Part shown: positions 17,403-26,013 of the stretch, one piece after another | Position numbering within the stretch: position 1 is the first letter of the stretch | How the letters are laid out: every line of letters starts with the position of its first letter | Assembly (NCBI GenBank): GCA_030148225.1 | Contig: JASBTX010000010.1 | Coordinates: 1 to 64,000 of the forward strand | From: Paracoccaceae bacterium | GTDB lineage: Bacteria; Pseudomonadota; Alphaproteobacteria; Rhodobacterales; Rhodobacteraceae | Direction of reading: 5' to 3' | Length of the DNA: 64,000 nucleotides | Translations under genes and position numbers: made by a program | The notes under the pieces: generated by a model | The model's input: the letters and a program-made list of their open reading frames with translations, nothing else | Told to the model about the DNA's origin: nothing | The model's database searches: none

Positions 17403-18182
17403 TCAAGCTTGATCTCTTTGCGCCACCAAATGCCTGTGGATGGGTGCGGAACTGACCAGCAGGCCGTTTTGCAGGGGTTGCGGGTTATTGAACCGCAGCG
17501 CGCCCCCGGTCTGGTCGCTGACCACTGCGCCCGCTTCGCGCGCAATCAGATCACCTGCGGCAATGTCCCACTCCCAACAGGGGCGCAGGGTGATCGCGCC
17601 GTCAAATGATCCATCCGCGACAAGGCAAAGACGATAGGCCAGTGACGAACGGAATGCAGGTTTTGCCGGCAGTTTTCCGCCGCGCCAGTGCTCGGCCGCC
17701 AAATTGGAACGCGCCGCGAGGATCGTTGATCCGGCAATATCCGTGCGCCGTTCGGGGTTGATCCGTTTTCCGTTAACGGTGGCACCCCGGTCCCTTGCCG
17801 CGAGGTATTTGCGATCAAGGACCGGCAGGTGAACCGCCGCGGCAATAACGCGCCCATGTTCGGCAATCGCCAGCGAGTGCGAGAAATTCTCGCTCCCTTC
17901 GATAAAGGCACGTGTCCCGTCGATGGGATCAAGGATAAACACACGGTCCCGGCCCAGCCTGTCGGAGGAATCGGCGCTTTCCTCGGACAACCAGCCATAA
18001 TCGGGCCGCGCGCTGATCAGCATGTCCCTGAGCGTTCGGTCAATCTCCAGATCGGCCTCGGTCACCGGGCCGGCATCGCCGGGCTTGGTCCATTGGTCGG
18101 GTGCGTTTTTCCAGTATCTGCGTGCAATTTCCCCGGCAATATCGACCGCCTCGGACAAAAGCTCCAGATCATGCACCGGCAA
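17403..18182 (-). CDS. cysQ: CysQ-like 3'(2'),5'-bisphosphate nucleotidase / inositol monophosphatase family
   Basis: A 259-residue lithium-sensitive phosphatase-fold enzyme. The metal site is complete: LSEES, then DPIDGTRAF and, near the end, WEWDIAAGD. The CysQ branch hydrolyses PAP (3'-phosphoadenosine 5'-phosphate) left by sulfotransferases and PAPS reductase; an inositol monophosphatase-type role cannot be excluded. The start is a TTG at 18180-18182, supported by GAAGGG 7 bases upstream (18190-18195). It overlaps the pmbA end by 14 bases. The order pmbA-cysQ-waaA-lpxK suggests one transcript. Confidence 0.88.
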   Translation of the reverse strand: MPVHDLELLSEAVDIAGEIARRYWKNAPDQWTKPGDAGPVTEADLEIDRTLRDMLISARPDYGWLSEESADSSDRLGRDRVFILDPIDGTRAFIEGSENFSHSLAIAEHGRVIAAAVHLPVLDRKYLAARDRGATVNGKRINPERRTDIAGSTILAARSNLAAEHWRGGKLPAKPAFRSSLAYRLCLVADGSFDGAITLRPCWEWDIAAGDLIAREAGAVVSDQTGGALRFNNPQPLQNGLLVSSAPIHRHLVAQRDQA

Positions 18183-19515
18183 TGGTCAACCCTTCGACCA
18201 GCAGCGACGGGACGACCCGGCTGAGGTGATGGCGCGCATCGTTGGCCGGGATGATGCCTTGCAGCATGTCGTGCAGATTACCGGCCACGGTGCATTCGTT
18301 GACCGGATAGCTGATCGTGCCGTTTTCAACCCAGAAACCCGAGGCGCCCCGCGAATAATCACCGGTTGTCGGATTGATCGAACTACCGATCATCGAGGTA
18401 ATCAGCAAACCCGTCCCCATCTCGCGCATAAGCGCATCGCGCGTTTTGTCACCCTCGGTCACCGTGATATTGCCCACACCGGGTGAAGGCGGCGCGGTGG
18501 TGCCGCGCGTCGCGTTGCCGGTTGGCTGCAGACCAAGTTGGCGCGCCGACGCCAGATCAAGAAGCCAGCCCTGCAAAACACCGTCGCTGACCAGCGCGCG
18601 CCGCGATGCCGCCAGCCCCTCGCCGTCAAAGGGTTTGGAGCCCGCGCGACGGGCAATTGACGGGTCTTCGATTATCGAAAACCCCGGCGGCAAAATGCGT
18701 TCACCCATCCTGTCGCGCAGCCACGATGACCCCCGCACGATGGCGGTTCCGTTTATCGCCGACAGGACATGGCCAATCAGGCCCGACGAAATGCGCTCAT
18801 CATAGATGACGGGAAAGGCGCCGGTTGGCGGTTTCGTCGCGCCCTGTCGCGCCAGCGTCCGCTCTGCTGCCAGCGCGCCGATTTCGGCAGCATCCGGCAA
18901 ATCGGCCTGAAAGATACGGCTTTCGCCGGCATAGTCGCGCTCCATCTCTGTGCCGCTGCCGGCGATGGCCACGCAAGAGGTCGAGCGGCTGGTGCGACTG
19001 TATCCGCCGGAAAAACCGACCGAAGTCGCCAGATGAATCTGACGCCTGCCATAGGCGGCTGAGCTGTCGCTGACCTGCGTGATACCCTTGTGTGCCAACG
19101 CAGCCGCCTCGGCACGCCGCGCATCCTCCTGCAGATCTGCGGGGCTCGGTTCGGGTGCCGGGTCGCTGAGTTCCAGCGCCGCTGCGTCCCGCTGAGCGGC
19201 CAGCTGATCGGTCGTGGCCAGCCCGATCCAGGGGTCTTCGGGTGCCTCTTTGGCCATGGCGACGGCCCGCTCGGCCAGACGCTCAAGCGTTTCAGGGTGG
19301 GTATCTGAGGCTGAAACGCAGGCCTGGCGCCGCCCGACCATGACGCGCAGTCCGATATCGATGCCTTCGGAACGTTCTGCCTGTTCCAGCGCGCCGCCCC
19401 GCACATCAATTGCCAGCGATGTCGCGTCTATGGCAATGGCATCCGCAGCCTCGGCACCTGCCTCGCGGGCGATGCGCAGGGCTGTTTTTGTCAGATCTTC
19501 GAGTGTGTCGGCCAT
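18169..19515 (-). CDS. pmbA: TldD/PmbA family metalloprotease, TldE-type subunit
   Basis: A 448-residue cytoplasmic protein of the modulator-of-gyrase family. TldE (PmbA) pairs with TldD to form a zinc protease that trims unfolded peptides such as microcin and CcdA substrates. N-terminal DVRGGALEQAERSEGIDIGLRV and C-terminal blocks (VSDGVLQGWLLDLASARQLG, TGLLITSMIGSSINPTTGDYSRGASGFWVENG) are typical. It lacks the HEXXXH of TldD, as expected for the TldE partner, which is not in this window. It is the first gene of the run toward cysQ, waaA and lpxK. Confidence 0.92.
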   Translation of the reverse strand: MADTLEDLTKTALRIAREAGAEAADAIAIDATSLAIDVRGGALEQAERSEGIDIGLRVMVGRRQACVSASDTHPETLERLAERAVAMAKEAPEDPWIGLATTDQLAAQRDAAALELSDPAPEPSPADLQEDARRAEAAALAHKGITQVSDSSAAYGRRQIHLATSVGFSGGYSRTSRSTSCVAIAGSGTEMERDYAGESRIFQADLPDAAEIGALAAERTLARQGATKPPTGAFPVIYDERISSGLIGHVLSAINGTAIVRGSSWLRDRMGERILPPGFSIIEDPSIARRAGSKPFDGEGLAASRRALVSDGVLQGWLLDLASARQLGLQPTGNATRGTTAPPSPGVGNITVTEGDKTRDALMREMGTGLLITSMIGSSINPTTGDYSRGASGFWVENGTISYPVNECTVAGNLHDMLQGIIPANDARHHLSRVVPSLLVEGLTIAGA

Positions 19516-19634
19516 GCGCTGCCCCTTTGGTCATTCTGATTTTGTTATGGGTATCGTTTGCGGAATGTCCACGCCCGCGCGATCAATTTCTCCGGAATTT
19601 CCCGGCCGAACCGCGACCAGGGAGACCGGCAACG

Positions 19635-19660
19635 TAAAACCGGCGCCACAAGGCGCCGGC
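19635..19660 (-). terminator. Intrinsic terminator after the DUF2125-like gene
   Basis: A perfect 8-base stem CCGGCGCC/GGCGCCGG (19640-19659) with a 4-base loop. Read on the minus strand it is followed by TTTT (19636-19639), about 40 bases after the stop at 19702. Confidence 0.75.
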
Positions 19661-19701
19661 CAGAGTGATATGTCTGCCGGGTGTTTCCCGGTGTGGGCTG
19701 C

Positions 19702-21219
19702 CTATTGGATGGGTTGCCCGTTCGCCAGAATGCCGCCTTCTTCGGTAATCTGAATTTCGGACAAGAGCGTATCGGGCCCGTCACCGGGCCGTGCAAACAG
19801 CCCCATCATCATCCGTGCACCCATCGCCTGTTCCTGCGGCAACATGCCCATGTTGATCAGCCGGTCGAGCAATGCGTTGCCGCCAACAAGCTTGAGGTTC
19901 AGGCTGCCGGTCGGCTTGGGACCAACGCCAAAGGGTGACATCGCATCGTTGTCGAAGGCGAACTCGCCCGCCCCGGTCAGATCGGCACCAACTGCCTTGA
20001 GCTGCAGCTCGTTGATCGACAGGGCATGGATTTCACCAGGGACTTCGTCGGTTTCCAGCGCCTCCTCGCTCATCAGATCGGAAAACAGGCGAAGCTTGCC
20101 GGAAATATCGGCAATCAGGGTCACCGGCTCGCGTGGCAAAGCGCTGGTCGGATCGGCCAGCATCCACAGAACATCATCAATCTGCAGATCGACGATCCGG
20201 GTCAGGATGTTGAAATCTGCGGGTTCATCGCTGGCCGAGGCCGGGAAGGCCAGACGATAGGCGGCCTCGGCAATCGAAATGTTGAGCGATGGGAACGGAA
20301 TTGAACTGCCGCTGAGCGTACCGGTCACCCCATCGGATGTGCCACCATAATCGATTACGTCATTGCTGAACACGAAATGCATCGATCCGCCTTCCGATGC
20401 AAATGCGCCGGATGCGGTGTCGTCACCATCGGCAAAAGCAAAGTCGAACTGCGATCCCGCATGCGAAAACGCCCCGTCCGAGAAAAAGCTGAGCCCCTCA
20501 AGATCGTCCAGATCCTCAACCTCGGCGATTGCGGCAAATGCCGACATGTCGCCCTCGAATGTTGATACGAGCTGATCCATCTGTCCGGCGACACGGAAAA
20601 AGGCATCGCCTTCGCCGCCGGGTTCCTTCACATCAAGCAATAGCTCGAGGCTGGCAATTTCGCTCTCTGACACGACCAACGCCTCTTCACCGGTATTGAC
20701 GGCGTAGCCACCACTCAGACCATTGGCCGTGGCGCGCGCCTCAAGCGGGACAACCTCGTCACCGCCCCTGATCTCGTCGACCGAGATTGAAACACTGTCG
20801 GCGAGATAATCATAAAGCACCGCATCGCCGTCCTGATCGACGGTCACATCCAGCCCCGAATGCTCGACCATCAGATCGAACGAGACATCCTCGCCATCCG
20901 CTTCGATCTGGAAAGCGTAGACAAATGGTGAGGATATGGTGATCGAAACCGAACCGTCATCCTGCTGGGTCAATTCCATGCGGTCGACGCTGCCGGTGAT
21001 CTCGAACTCGGGGACTTGCCAGACCATGCTGACGTTTTCCAGCGTCAGTGTGTCACCGCTCATCGTTTCGGTGCCTGCCGTCACGGTTTCCCCGTATTCA
21101 GCAGAAAGCGACTGTATGTTTTCCCAAACTTCGCTTGGGGTCACCTCGGCATAGGCGGGTAAGCCAAGGATTGTCAGCGCAGCAACAGACGAATAAACGG
21201 GGGATCGGAGCGGTTTCAC
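19702..21219 (-). CDS. Large exported DUF2125-like protein
   Basis: A 505-residue periplasmic protein, very acidic and beta-rich. The GTG at 21217-21219 is the likely start: AAAGGA lies 7 bases upstream and it gives a clean signal peptide (MKPLRSPVYSSVAALTILGLPAYA, cleavage before EVTPSEVW). The body is long beta segments, for example DTLTLENVSMVWQVPEFEITG and VSFDLMVEHSGLDVTVDQDG, ending ITEEGGILANGQPIQ. The overall look matches DUF2125 proteins of alphaproteobacteria as I recall them, whose function is unknown. It has its own terminator and stands alone between pmbA and the divergent SDR gene. An envelope role is only inferred. Confidence 0.82.
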   Translation of the reverse strand: MKPLRSPVYSSVAALTILGLPAYAEVTPSEVWENIQSLSAEYGETVTAGTETMSGDTLTLENVSMVWQVPEFEITGSVDRMELTQQDDGSVSITISSPFVYAFQIEADGEDVSFDLMVEHSGLDVTVDQDGDAVLYDYLADSVSISVDEIRGGDEVVPLEARATANGLSGGYAVNTGEEALVVSESEIASLELLLDVKEPGGEGDAFFRVAGQMDQLVSTFEGDMSAFAAIAEVEDLDDLEGLSFFSDGAFSHAGSQFDFAFADGDDTASGAFASEGGSMHFVFSNDVIDYGGTSDGVTGTLSGSSIPFPSLNISIAEAAYRLAFPASASDEPADFNILTRIVDLQIDDVLWMLADPTSALPREPVTLIADISGKLRLFSDLMSEEALETDEVPGEIHALSINELQLKAVGADLTGAGEFAFDNDAMSPFGVGPKPTGSLNLKLVGGNALLDRLINMGMLPQEQAMGARMMMGLFARPGDGPDTLLSEIQITEEGGILANGQPIQ

Positions 21220-21346
21220 TACTATTTCCTTTCGAATACACATTTGATGCCATGGTCCGCCGGTTCGCGCAGGCCGTCAAGTCTGGTGATCGGGAAAAAC
21301 GGATATCGCCGGGCGCTGGGCAATGAATGACAAGAAGGGACGCGCG

Positions 21347-22099
21347 ATGGATATGACAGGAAAAACGGTACTGATCACCGGCGCAAGCCGCGGCATCGGC
21401 GCTGCAACTGCCCGGGTTTTTGCGGCGGCCGGGGCGAATGTGGTGCTATTGGCGCGCTCGAGCGGCGAAATTTCAGCACTGGCCGGGGAAATCGGCACCC
21501 GGGCACTTGCCCTGACCTGCGATGTGAGTGATCCGAATGACGTGCAGGCGGCGGTTGCCCAGGCGGTTTCCACCTTTGGTACGGTGGATATTCTGATCAG
21601 CAACGCCGGTGTCATCGACCCCATTTCACCGATATCCGGGTCTGACCTGCAAGGATGGGGACGGGCGATCGATATCAACGTCAAGGGTGTCTATTACGGC
21701 GTGCATGCTGTTCTGCCGCATATGATCGCCCGGGGCGGCGGCTCCATTTTCACCATCGGATCAGGCGCGGCGCACAGCCCTCTGGAGGGGTGGAGTCATT
21801 ACTGCACCTCCAAGGCGGCGGTGTACATGTTCAACCAATGTGTCGACCGCGAATACCGGGGCAAGGGCATTCGGGCGATCAGCCTTTCGCCGGGAACCGT
21901 GGCCACCGAAATGCAGGTCAAGATCAAGGCCAGCGGTATCAACCCCGTCAGCCAGCTGGACCCGTCGGTGCATATTCCCGCCGACTGGCCAGCGCGCTGT
22001 CTGTTGTGGATGTGCGGTCCCGAGGCTGATGCATATCTGGGTGACGAAATTTCCCTGCGCGACGACGGGATTCGCCGTGCCGTCGGGCTGATCACATGA
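21347..22099 (+). CDS. Short-chain dehydrogenase/reductase
   Basis: A 250-residue Rossmann-fold oxidoreductase. The cofactor motif is TGASRGIG near the N-terminus; NAG (ISNAGVI) and the catalytic YxxxK in HYCTSKAA are present with an upstream serine (IGSGAAHS). Substrate is unknown. The ATG at 21347 is chosen because GAAGGGA lies about 7 bases upstream; an extension to 21323 is possible. The next gene, a crotonase-fold protein, overlaps by 4 bases, and a flavoprotein follows after 3 bases, so the three are probably one operon. Confidence 0.9.
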   Translation: MDMTGKTVLITGASRGIGAATARVFAAAGANVVLLARSSGEISALAGEIGTRALALTCDVSDPNDVQAAVAQAVSTFGTVDILISNAGVIDPISPISGSDLQGWGRAIDINVKGVYYGVHAVLPHMIARGGGSIFTIGSGAAHSPLEGWSHYCTSKAAVYMFNQCVDREYRGKGIRAISLSPGTVATEMQVKIKASGINPVSQLDPSVHIPADWPARCLLWMCGPEADAYLGDEISLRDDGIRRAVGLIT

Positions 22100-22719
22100 T
22101 CGAAGCGGTGGAAACAGACCACAGGCTGACCCTGCGCATAAACCGCCCCGACAAGGCGAATTCGTTGACGGGCGGGATGCTGCGGCAATTGCGCGACCAT
22201 GTTTCTGCCGCCACCAAAACTGGCAAGCGCAGCCTTGTTCTGACCGGAACCGGCAACGTCTTTTCCGCAGGTGCTGATCTGGAGGAGGCGCGCGCCGGGC
22301 TGGCCACCGATCCGGTCTGGGAAGAGCTTTCGGCGGCGGTGGCGGCTTTTCCGGGCCTGTCGGTTGCAGCCCTGAACGGGACCGTTGCAGGTGGGGCAAT
22401 CGGTATGGTTCTGGCCGCCGACATGCGCATCGCGGTCACTGGTTCCAGACTGTTTTACCCGGTGATGAAACTGGGATTTCTGCCGCAGCCCAGCGATCCG
22501 TGGCGCATGGCCGCGCTGATCGGCCCGGCGCGCAGCAAACTGGTATTTCTGGGTGGCGACAGGTTGTCGGATCAGGATGCGCTGAACTTCGGGCTTTTTG
22601 ACCGGGTCGTTGACGCCGATCAGCTTGCCCCAGCCGTCGATGCCCTGCTCGCGGATTGCGAGGCCGCCGAGACCGGCCATGGCCGTGCCATTAAGGCGCT
22701 TTTTTCGAACCACGGCTGA
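22096..22719 (+). CDS. Enoyl-CoA hydratase/isomerase family protein (atypical active site)
   Basis: A 207-residue crotonase-fold protein, shorter than the usual 255-270. The oxyanion-hole segments are visible: FSAGADLEEA and the loop ALNGTVAGGAIGMVLAADMRIA. However, the two glutamates that hydrate the double bond in classical enoyl-CoA hydratases are replaced: glycine in AGGAIGM and valine in FYPVMKLG. It may therefore be an isomerase, hydrolase or other acyl-CoA enzyme. It is coupled to the SDR by ATGA and lies 3 bases before the flavoprotein gene. Confidence 0.85.
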   Translation: MIEAVETDHRLTLRINRPDKANSLTGGMLRQLRDHVSAATKTGKRSLVLTGTGNVFSAGADLEEARAGLATDPVWEELSAAVAAFPGLSVAALNGTVAGGAIGMVLAADMRIAVTGSRLFYPVMKLGFLPQPSDPWRMAALIGPARSKLVFLGGDRLSDQDALNFGLFDRVVDADQLAPAVDALLADCEAAETGHGRAIKALFSNHG

Positions 22720-22722
22720 GAA

Positions 22723-23907
22723 GTGGCCAAAATCATCACCCCTGACGCCCTGATCATCGGCGCCGGCCCTGCGGGCCTGATGGCCGCCGATATCCTGAGT
22801 GCTGCCGGTCGCCGCGTATTGGTTGCCGAGGCCAAGCCATCTGTCGGTCGCAAATTGCTCATGGCCGGTAAATCAGGCCTGAACCTGACCAAGGATGAAC
22901 CTGAGGAGCAATTTGCGGCCACCTATGATTGCGACGCATCCCTGCGCGATATTTTTGCCGGGTTCGGCCCCCAAACGGTAAAGGCATGGGCCGCCGATCT
23001 GGGACAAGAAGTGTTTACGGGATCATCAGGTCGCGTGTTCCCTAGATCGATGAAGGCGTCACCGCTCCTCAGGGCCTGGCTCGCGCGGTTGGCGACGCGC
23101 GACGTTGATATCCGTACCCGCTGGCGCTGGGCGGGTTACGATGACGGATTTGTCTTTGACACCAACAACGGACCGCAATGCGTCCGGCCCGGCGTTGCTG
23201 TGCTGGCGCTGGGCGGAGGAAGCTGGTCGCGCCTCGGATCGGACGGGCGCTGGGTCGGAATCCTGTCGGGCATGGGGGTGAAGATCACGCCGTTCTTGCC
23301 ATCGAATTGCGGATTTCATTGCGACTGGAGCCCACATATGAGCCGGTTCGCCGGCGTGCCGGTCAAGACCGTGGTGCTGAAAACGGGGACAGGGACGCAT
23401 CGGGGTGAGTTCGTAATCACCACGCGCGGGATCGAGGGCGGCGTGATCTACCCGGCTACCCCGGCGCTCAGATCGGGCAGGGCGGCATCGCTGGACCTGA
23501 TGCCGGACTGGAGCGTGGCGCGGATCGCTGACGCGCTGACCCGTGTACCTTCCCGGGCGAGTCTGTCCAATCGGCTGAGAAAGGCACTGCGTCTGCCGCC
23601 GGTCAAGGTGGCGCTGCTGCACGAATGGGGCGGGCGGGTGGCGCCCGATGCGCTGCCCGCGCTGATCAAGAACCTGCCCTTGCCGCCGATGACGCCCGCT
23701 CCGCTGGACGAGGCCATATCAACCTCTGGCGGGGTCGCGGCCACGGATCTGACCGATGATCTGATGCTGCGACAAAGGCCGGGTATATTCGTTGCCGGTG
23801 AAATGATCGATTGGGATGCGCCGACGGGCGGCTATCTGATCACCGGCTGTCTGGCGACTGGGCAAAGCGCGGGGCTGGGTGCACTGGCCTATCTGACACG
23901 CGGATAA
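22723..23907 (+). CDS. HI0933/YhiN-type FAD-dependent oxidoreductase
   Basis: A 394-residue flavoprotein with an N-terminal FAD dinucleotide-binding motif (ALIIGAGPAGLMAADILSAAG). The family-specific KPSVGRKLLMAGKSGLNLTKDE follows, with ALGGGSWSRLGSDG mid-protein and a C-terminal FAD contact GIFVAGEMIDWDAPTGGYLITGCLATG. HI0933-like proteins include BaiN-type reductases, but the substrate of this branch is unknown. The start is GTG at 22723. It ends 8 bases before the convergent GST stop. Confidence 0.9.
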   Translation: MAKIITPDALIIGAGPAGLMAADILSAAGRRVLVAEAKPSVGRKLLMAGKSGLNLTKDEPEEQFAATYDCDASLRDIFAGFGPQTVKAWAADLGQEVFTGSSGRVFPRSMKASPLLRAWLARLATRDVDIRTRWRWAGYDDGFVFDTNNGPQCVRPGVAVLALGGGSWSRLGSDGRWVGILSGMGVKITPFLPSNCGFHCDWSPHMSRFAGVPVKTVVLKTGTGTHRGEFVITTRGIEGGVIYPATPALRSGRAASLDLMPDWSVARIADALTRVPSRASLSNRLRKALRLPPVKVALLHEWGGRVAPDALPALIKNLPLPPMTPAPLDEAISTSGGVAATDLTDDLMLRQRPGIFVAGEMIDWDAPTGGYLITGCLATGQSAGLGALAYLTRG

Positions 23908-23914
23908 ATCGCGC

Positions 23915-24502
23915 TCAGGCCGCCATGGCCCGCGCCAGTGCGTCGCGTGATCTGACCCGTTCCGCATAGTCGATGAAACGCGAATTGCTCAGCTCGAACT
24001 TGGCGCTTTGTGCCCAGCCTGCACAATGGGCCAGAATGATGTCGGGGATGGTGAACTCATTCCCCATCACGAATGGCCCCTCTCCGAAAAGTGTGTCGAA
24101 ATGGGCCTCTGCACGTGCGAATTCCCAACGCAGCGTATCCTTGACGGCTGGAACGCGATGCTCTTCGGGCAGGATGAAACCGTGTCGCGCCGCCGTCCAG
24201 AGGCAGGCGTCAAATTCATCCAGCGCAAAACAGGTCCAGCTGTCCTGCCGGGCACGGGCTGCCGTTCCCGCCGGAAAGGTCAGCAACCCATGCCTGTCGG
24301 CAAGATACTGCATGATGGCGGTCGAATCGGTGAAGGTCTGCCCGTCATGCGTCATCGCCGGAACTTTGCCCAACGGGTTATGGGCCAGAATTTCAGGCGA
24401 TCTGGGCATCGCCTCCTGACGGTCATATGGCAATGACATCTCTTCCAGCGCCCAAAGGACGCGCAGGGTCCGGCTGCGTTTGTTTCCGATGACCGTATAC
24501 AT
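23915..24502 (-). CDS. Glutathione S-transferase family protein
   Basis: A 195-residue cytosolic GST: N-terminal thioredoxin-like domain (VIGNKRSRTLRVLWALEEM, the cis-proline region NPLGKVPAM, and DSTAIMQYLADRH for glutathione binding) and a helical C-terminal domain (FTIPDIILAHCAGWA). The substrate is unknown. Its ATG directly abuts the holA stop (24502/24503), so it is probably read from the leuS-lptE-holA transcript, although its function appears unrelated. Confidence 0.9.
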   Translation of the reverse strand: MYTVIGNKRSRTLRVLWALEEMSLPYDRQEAMPRSPEILAHNPLGKVPAMTHDGQTFTDSTAIMQYLADRHGLLTFPAGTAARARQDSWTCFALDEFDACLWTAARHGFILPEEHRVPAVKDTLRWEFARAEAHFDTLFGEGPFVMGNEFTIPDIILAHCAGWAQSAKFELSNSRFIDYAERVRSRDALARAMAA

Positions 24503-25528
24503 TCAGCGTTCTCCCATCTTGGCCAGCCTGATCAATGCCCGTTCCACCATGGCCATGGCCGGGGCAGTCTGACCGGCTGATCGCAGCTTCAGATCCGTCT
24601 CGATCAGCAATTCCAGCGCCGATTGCAGCTTGCGCAGCCCCCATGATCTGGCCTGTCGCATCATCCGGTCCCGGCGTGGGCCATAAACCGGCGGGCGCAG
24701 ACGGGATATGCCGGACGAAATGCCGCCCGGATCACTGGCGGCGATATAAAGCGCCTTGAAATGCCGCGTCGCCCCGATACAGAGCCCGACCGGCTGTATT
24801 CCCTGTGCCGTCAGCCGCTGGATCATCGGACCGATCTCGGCGCTCCGGGCCTCGGCGACAATGGTCAGGATATCGTCAATCTCGGCATCTGGTGACATTG
24901 GCGCGACCGCCGCCACATCGCCCGGTGTGACGGGCCCCTGATCCGACAGGGAATAAAGCGACAATTTCTCGATGGTTTGACGAAAATCGCCCGGTTCAAG
25001 CTCACGCGAGAGCGTCATCAGATCCCGCAGCGCCTGAGGTGCGATATCATCTATCCCGGATTTCCTGAGCATTTCGGCAATTTCGTCCTGCCCCGGGGGG
25101 TCGTCATAGATACCGATGCATACAGCGCCGGCATGACCTTCAAAAAGCTTGCGCAAAGACGAGCGGGTGCTGAGCTGGCCAGCCGCCACGACAATCGTGG
25201 CATCGCCAGCCTGCCAGTCCGACAGCGCCGGTTCGATCTGTTTGGTTGCGATATCCGTGGCATCCTCGACCAGCACGGCACGCAGGCCGGGAAAGAACCC
25301 TGTTGCTTTGACCGCGTCGCTCAGCAGCGCGCCATCCTTGCGGATATCGGCTGCGGGCAGACGGGTCAGGCGCATCTCATCCTCGGCATTAGGGCCGAGC
25401 AGGCGCGCCAGCAAATCCTGACGCTTGATCGCAACGCGCATCGGATCCCCCCCAAACAAGAGGACACCTGCTTTGTCCGGATCAGGCCTGGAGATGAACC
25501 GGGCGGCGGCGGCGCCTGTCAGCTTCAT
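24503..25528 (-). CDS. holA: DNA polymerase III subunit delta
   Basis: HolA is the clamp-loader delta subunit that opens the beta clamp. The 341-residue protein has the usual N-terminal PDKAGVLLFGGDPMRVAIKRQDLLA, a mid region TIVVAAGQLSTRSSLRKLFEG, and the C-terminal collar helices (ARHFKALYIAA; LRKLQSALELLIETDLKLRS). Its start overlaps the lptE stop by 4 bases (25525-25528). The leuS-lptE-holA order is widespread in Gram-negative bacteria, which supports the call. Confidence 0.93.
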   Translation of the reverse strand: MKLTGAAAARFISRPDPDKAGVLLFGGDPMRVAIKRQDLLARLLGPNAEDEMRLTRLPAADIRKDGALLSDAVKATGFFPGLRAVLVEDATDIATKQIEPALSDWQAGDATIVVAAGQLSTRSSLRKLFEGHAGAVCIGIYDDPPGQDEIAEMLRKSGIDDIAPQALRDLMTLSRELEPGDFRQTIEKLSLYSLSDQGPVTPGDVAAVAPMSPDAEIDDILTIVAEARSAEIGPMIQRLTAQGIQPVGLCIGATRHFKALYIAASDPGGISSGISRLRPPVYGPRRDRMMRQARSWGLRKLQSALELLIETDLKLRSAGQTAPAMAMVERALIRLAKMGER

Positions 25529-26013
25529 CCGGCCCAGTCAGCGGCCGTCGCCAAAAGCCGGTTAACGGCCTGATCGGCCAGAATGACGATCAGGCGGCGG
25601 CGCGCATCATCGCTGGCCGCGGTTGAACTGTTGGTCGTCCCGGCGGTCGAATACGACAGGAAATTGTCCACTGTCACCGAAGTGAGTGTTGCGCCGGATT
25701 GGTCGCTGATGCTGAGGGTCAGTGTGCCGGTCAGTGTGGTGCGCGAGACATTGGTCAGCGGGCTGATAGCCTGCGGCGCGGTTGCGAGGCTCAGGCTGTG
25801 GCTGGCCTGATAGACCGGATCGCTTGCGACGCCCAGCCGCTCGTGCAGTCGGCCCAGCAGCGTAAAGGCGTCTGCACCTCCGGGGTCGTCGAACGCGATC
25901 GTTCCCACCAGATCACCACCCGCGCTGTTCGGGCCGTTGACCGGGGCAAAGCCACAGGCCGCCAGCCCGGCAAACAGCACGAGGGCAAGTGTTCTGAGTG
26001 TTCTAGATAACAA
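25525..26013 (-). CDS. lptE: LPS assembly lipoprotein LptE
   Basis: LptE plugs the LptD beta-barrel that delivers LPS to the outer surface. From a TTG at 26011-26013 the product is 162 residues, with a lipoprotein signal ([20 protein letters not shown]; lipobox LAAC followed by GFAPVNGP). The only upstream ATG (26064) would bury the signal behind about 17 polar residues and lie inside leuS, so I favour the TTG, with some doubt. The rest is a beta-rich LptE-like domain ending [21 protein letters not shown]. The start overlaps the leuS stop (26003-26005), and holA follows with an overlap. Confidence 0.85.
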   Translation of the reverse strand: MLSRTLRTLALVLFAGLAACGFAPVNGPNSAGGDLVGTIAFDDPGGADAFTLLGRLHERLGVASDPVYQASHSLSLATAPQAISPLTNVSRTTLTGTLTLSISDQSGATLTSVTVDNFLSYSTAGTTNSSTAASDDARRRLIVILADQAVNRLLATAADWAG

